Of a stretch of DNA of 64,000 bases, positions 62,153-64,000 are shown one piece after another. The notes below the pieces were generated by a model. The model saw only the letters and a list, made by a program, of their open reading frames with translations. It did no database searches and was not told the DNA's origin. The first letter of the stretch is position 1; every line of letters starts with the position of its first letter. Source of the stretch: Bombus terrestris (Eukaryota; Arthropoda; Insecta; Hymenoptera; Apidae). The stretch is taken from contig NC_063274.1 in assembly GCF_910591885.1 (NCBI RefSeq), positions 14,964,164 to 15,028,163 on the forward strand, given 5' to 3'. The translations under genes and the position numbers were made by a program.

Positions 62153-62695
62153 CGAAACTTTACTATATTATGCGCCGTGTACCTCCGGCTGACCGTTCGA
62201 TCGACAAAATGGCATCAATAGTTTTTAACCTGGTAGCAAGCTGCGACGCGTCAAGTACTTGGAAGCTCGAGGTCGCTCGAAAGCCAAATCGAGATTCAAC
62301 CGATATAGAGAATTCTTGAAGGATTCGATGGTAACGTTGAGGAAATATCGAGAGAAAAAGGGAAAACACAGTCGCTACAAACGGTATTTGTATGTACATC
62401 AAACAAACTCTTATCGCAAAATATAGTTTCTATTTTTTAAATAGCTTATCACATTTCACTTTCACAGTATCAATGTTATTTGCAGTATTGTGTTGTTTGT
62501 AGTTGCCGACTATAGGTATTGGAATACGTATTGATATTTGGTGTAGAATGCTATTTACTGCTTTTATCTTTTAGCCATTTTATTGCTAAGCAGTCATTTC
62601 GTCCGCAACGTATATGCTGTATTTTTTGTAATGTAAAATATTAAGTAGGAAATGAAATTTGTTAGATTTTTTGAATAAATGTAACCAGTAGGTGT
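62153..62695 (+). other. iav 3' UTR (probable extent)
   Basis: After the TAA the sequence stays GC-richer to about 62400, as in transcribed DNA, then becomes T-rich. The first good AATAAA is at 62674-62679. The end given is an estimate about 20 bp beyond it. Confidence 0.55.
62674..62679 (+). terminator. candidate polyadenylation signal AATAAA
   Basis: This is a perfect hexamer about 520 bp after the iav stop. A second AATAAA lies at 62787-62792 and could be used instead. Choice of site is not decidable from sequence. Confidence 0.5.
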
Positions 62696-62827
62696 CCCAA
62701 TATTTATGGCTGGTTATATGAAAGTATTACCAAATCAGATGAAATTTGAAACACTTAGACCTAATTAATAGGCATGTAAATGTCCAAATAAATACAACGA
62801 TGTACAAATGCTTTTTTGTAGCCACTG
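62686..62827. mobile_element. possible Tc1-type MITE, about 142 bp
   Basis: The left end CAGTAGGTGTCCCAA and the right end, read on the other strand as CAGTGGCTACAAAA, share the CAGT-GG start typical of Tc1 elements. TA follows the right end, while the left lacks it. Similarity of the two ends is short, so this is tentative. Confidence 0.3.
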
Positions 62828-64000
62828 TATATTGCCAGTTCGAAGTATATATACATATAATGTATATAAATATGTATAAGTTTCTCCCTTAAACTGTCTG
62901 GATACAACGCGAAGTGATGCTAGTTCGTATTATGTCTGTCGTTATTAGGCATTTTACATCTTGTTTCAGCGAAACGCAATTTGTCTTACATCGTGTATTG
63001 TGTGTAACATATTTTCTTTGAAAAGGACAAAGTGAAAGTTGGCAAGAATCTTTTTAATTTCAATTGTTCGTAATGAATTTTATAGAACTTTTGAAAGTTG
63101 TTTTAACTTCATATCGCAAAAGTAAATTGTGATTGAGTTTCGTTAGAGATGTTAGAGAGATTCAGAAACAAAATTGCAGTAATTAACGAATCCGAAGAAA
63201 CTGCAAGTTTTTATTCTGTTTTGATTCCAATATTGTCTGAAGTAAACTCTAAGAACTTTTGAAAGTTTCTTTTACTTCATCTCGTACAAAAAAATTGTGA
63301 CTGAGTTTAGTACGAAATTTTAGAGTGATACTGGAATAAAATTGTGGCAATTAATGGGGATGAAAAAATATAGTTTTTTATTCGAACAAATTAATTCAAA
63401 CGTTAAAATTGTAACGTTATCAGATCTAGTTCATTTATGTATTTAAGGAACAATAGGATTAAAAATTTAATAAGATTGTCGTCCTTGTACGTGGATGATA
63501 CAAAGAGCGTTTTTGCTATCCATTTAGTTCGTTAGTTAAATCTCTATAAATGAATAACAAACGTATCAAATGTTCATCCAAGAACACTTTAATCCGATTA
63601 CAAGGAGTACGAAAATACGAAGATGCTAGACGAAAAGCGTTTATTCCTTTTTAGCCTACCAACATTGACTAATATCATAAAGGACAATGACGTAATGATA
63701 AAATCAACAAATAGCAATTTCTTTCTGCAAAAGGATTAATTCTTCGCATTTATGATCACAGAAAAAAATCAAAGAAATCAAAGTCTTGCTGACGAACGCC
63801 ACTCGTTTGATCAGATGTTGCTCATTAAACTGTTCTTTGATATGAAAGCATATACATCTCGATAAAGAAACAACAGCAACGAAAAATAAAACTCTAGATA
63901 TTTTGAAACAAAGTTTTGAAAGTTACTTAATTAAAAGCTTTTACAGAAATATTGAATAATAAAATATATATAGTAATTTGAAGCATAGTTTGGGTATCTA
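62828..64000. other. downstream region without recognisable genes
   Basis: AT-rich sequence containing a diverged tandem duplication and no open frame over 60 codons. It is probably intergenic. Confidence 0.6.
63070..63390 (+). repeat. diverged tandem duplication, about 168-bp unit
   Basis: AGAACTTTTGAAAGTT occurs at about 63084 and again at about 63252. Each is followed by ACTTCAT(A/C)TCG, an ATTGTGA(T/C)TGAGTTT word and later AAAATTG(C/T)(A/G)G(T/C)AATTAA. The copies are diverged and non-coding. Confidence 0.75.

Noticed and set aside
1..64000. CRISPR arrays, operons, ribosome binding sites and other prokaryotic features
   Set aside because: The window has spliced eukaryotic gene structure; no regularly spaced repeat array was seen.

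Overview
The window is AT-rich animal nuclear DNA. Its one recognisable host gene is a TRPV-family cation channel of the Inactive (Iav/OSM-9) type, encoded on the + strand. By intron-by-intron reconstruction it runs from an ATG at 4461 to a TAA ending at 62152, in 13 coding exons. Every intron is GT-AG and every exon junction keeps the reading phase. The spliced product is about 1104 residues, close to the roughly 1,100 residues I recall for insect Iav. Gene style and the mobile elements (jockey-clade LINEs, mariner derivatives, a tRNA-derived SINE) fit an insect, most probably a hymenopteran such as a bee. The species cannot be fixed from sequence alone.

Layout: 1-4020 holds nothing identifiable apart from simple repeats. 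4021-4460 is a probable 5' leader with a short upstream ORF overlapping the iav start. Exon 1 (4461-5282) encodes the N-terminus and most of the ankyrin domain. Exons 2-3 finish the ankyrin/linker domain. Exons 4-7 encode S1 to S6 and the pore. Exons 8-13 encode a long cytoplasmic tail. Introns range from 423 bp to 16.6 kb and make up about 95% of the locus. Several hold GC-richer islands that could be regulatory DNA or unannotated exons. After the stop there is a 3' UTR with AATAAA signals and then AT-rich DNA with a diverged tandem duplication.

The introns of the 3' half are the accessory region. Intron 9 contains a rearranged jockey-like LINE cluster (about 45228-48330), two foldback elements (48372-48530 and 48968-49414) and a mariner-derived element that received a tRNA-derived SINE. 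Intron 10 contains a second jockey-like LINE copy (about 51635-53175), itself interrupted by an internally deleted mariner that keeps its TA duplication. Another mariner-derived short element lies in intron 5 (34339-34552).

Iav is known from other insects to work with Nanchung in the cilia of chordotonal mechanosensory neurons (hearing, proprioception). Nothing in the window suggests a second protein-coding host gene or a multi-gene system. The most interesting host-gene observations are a possible dual acylation signal at the extreme N-terminus, an overlapping upstream ORF, a possible in-frame 36-nt cassette exon just before S1, and a promoter-like island in intron 2.
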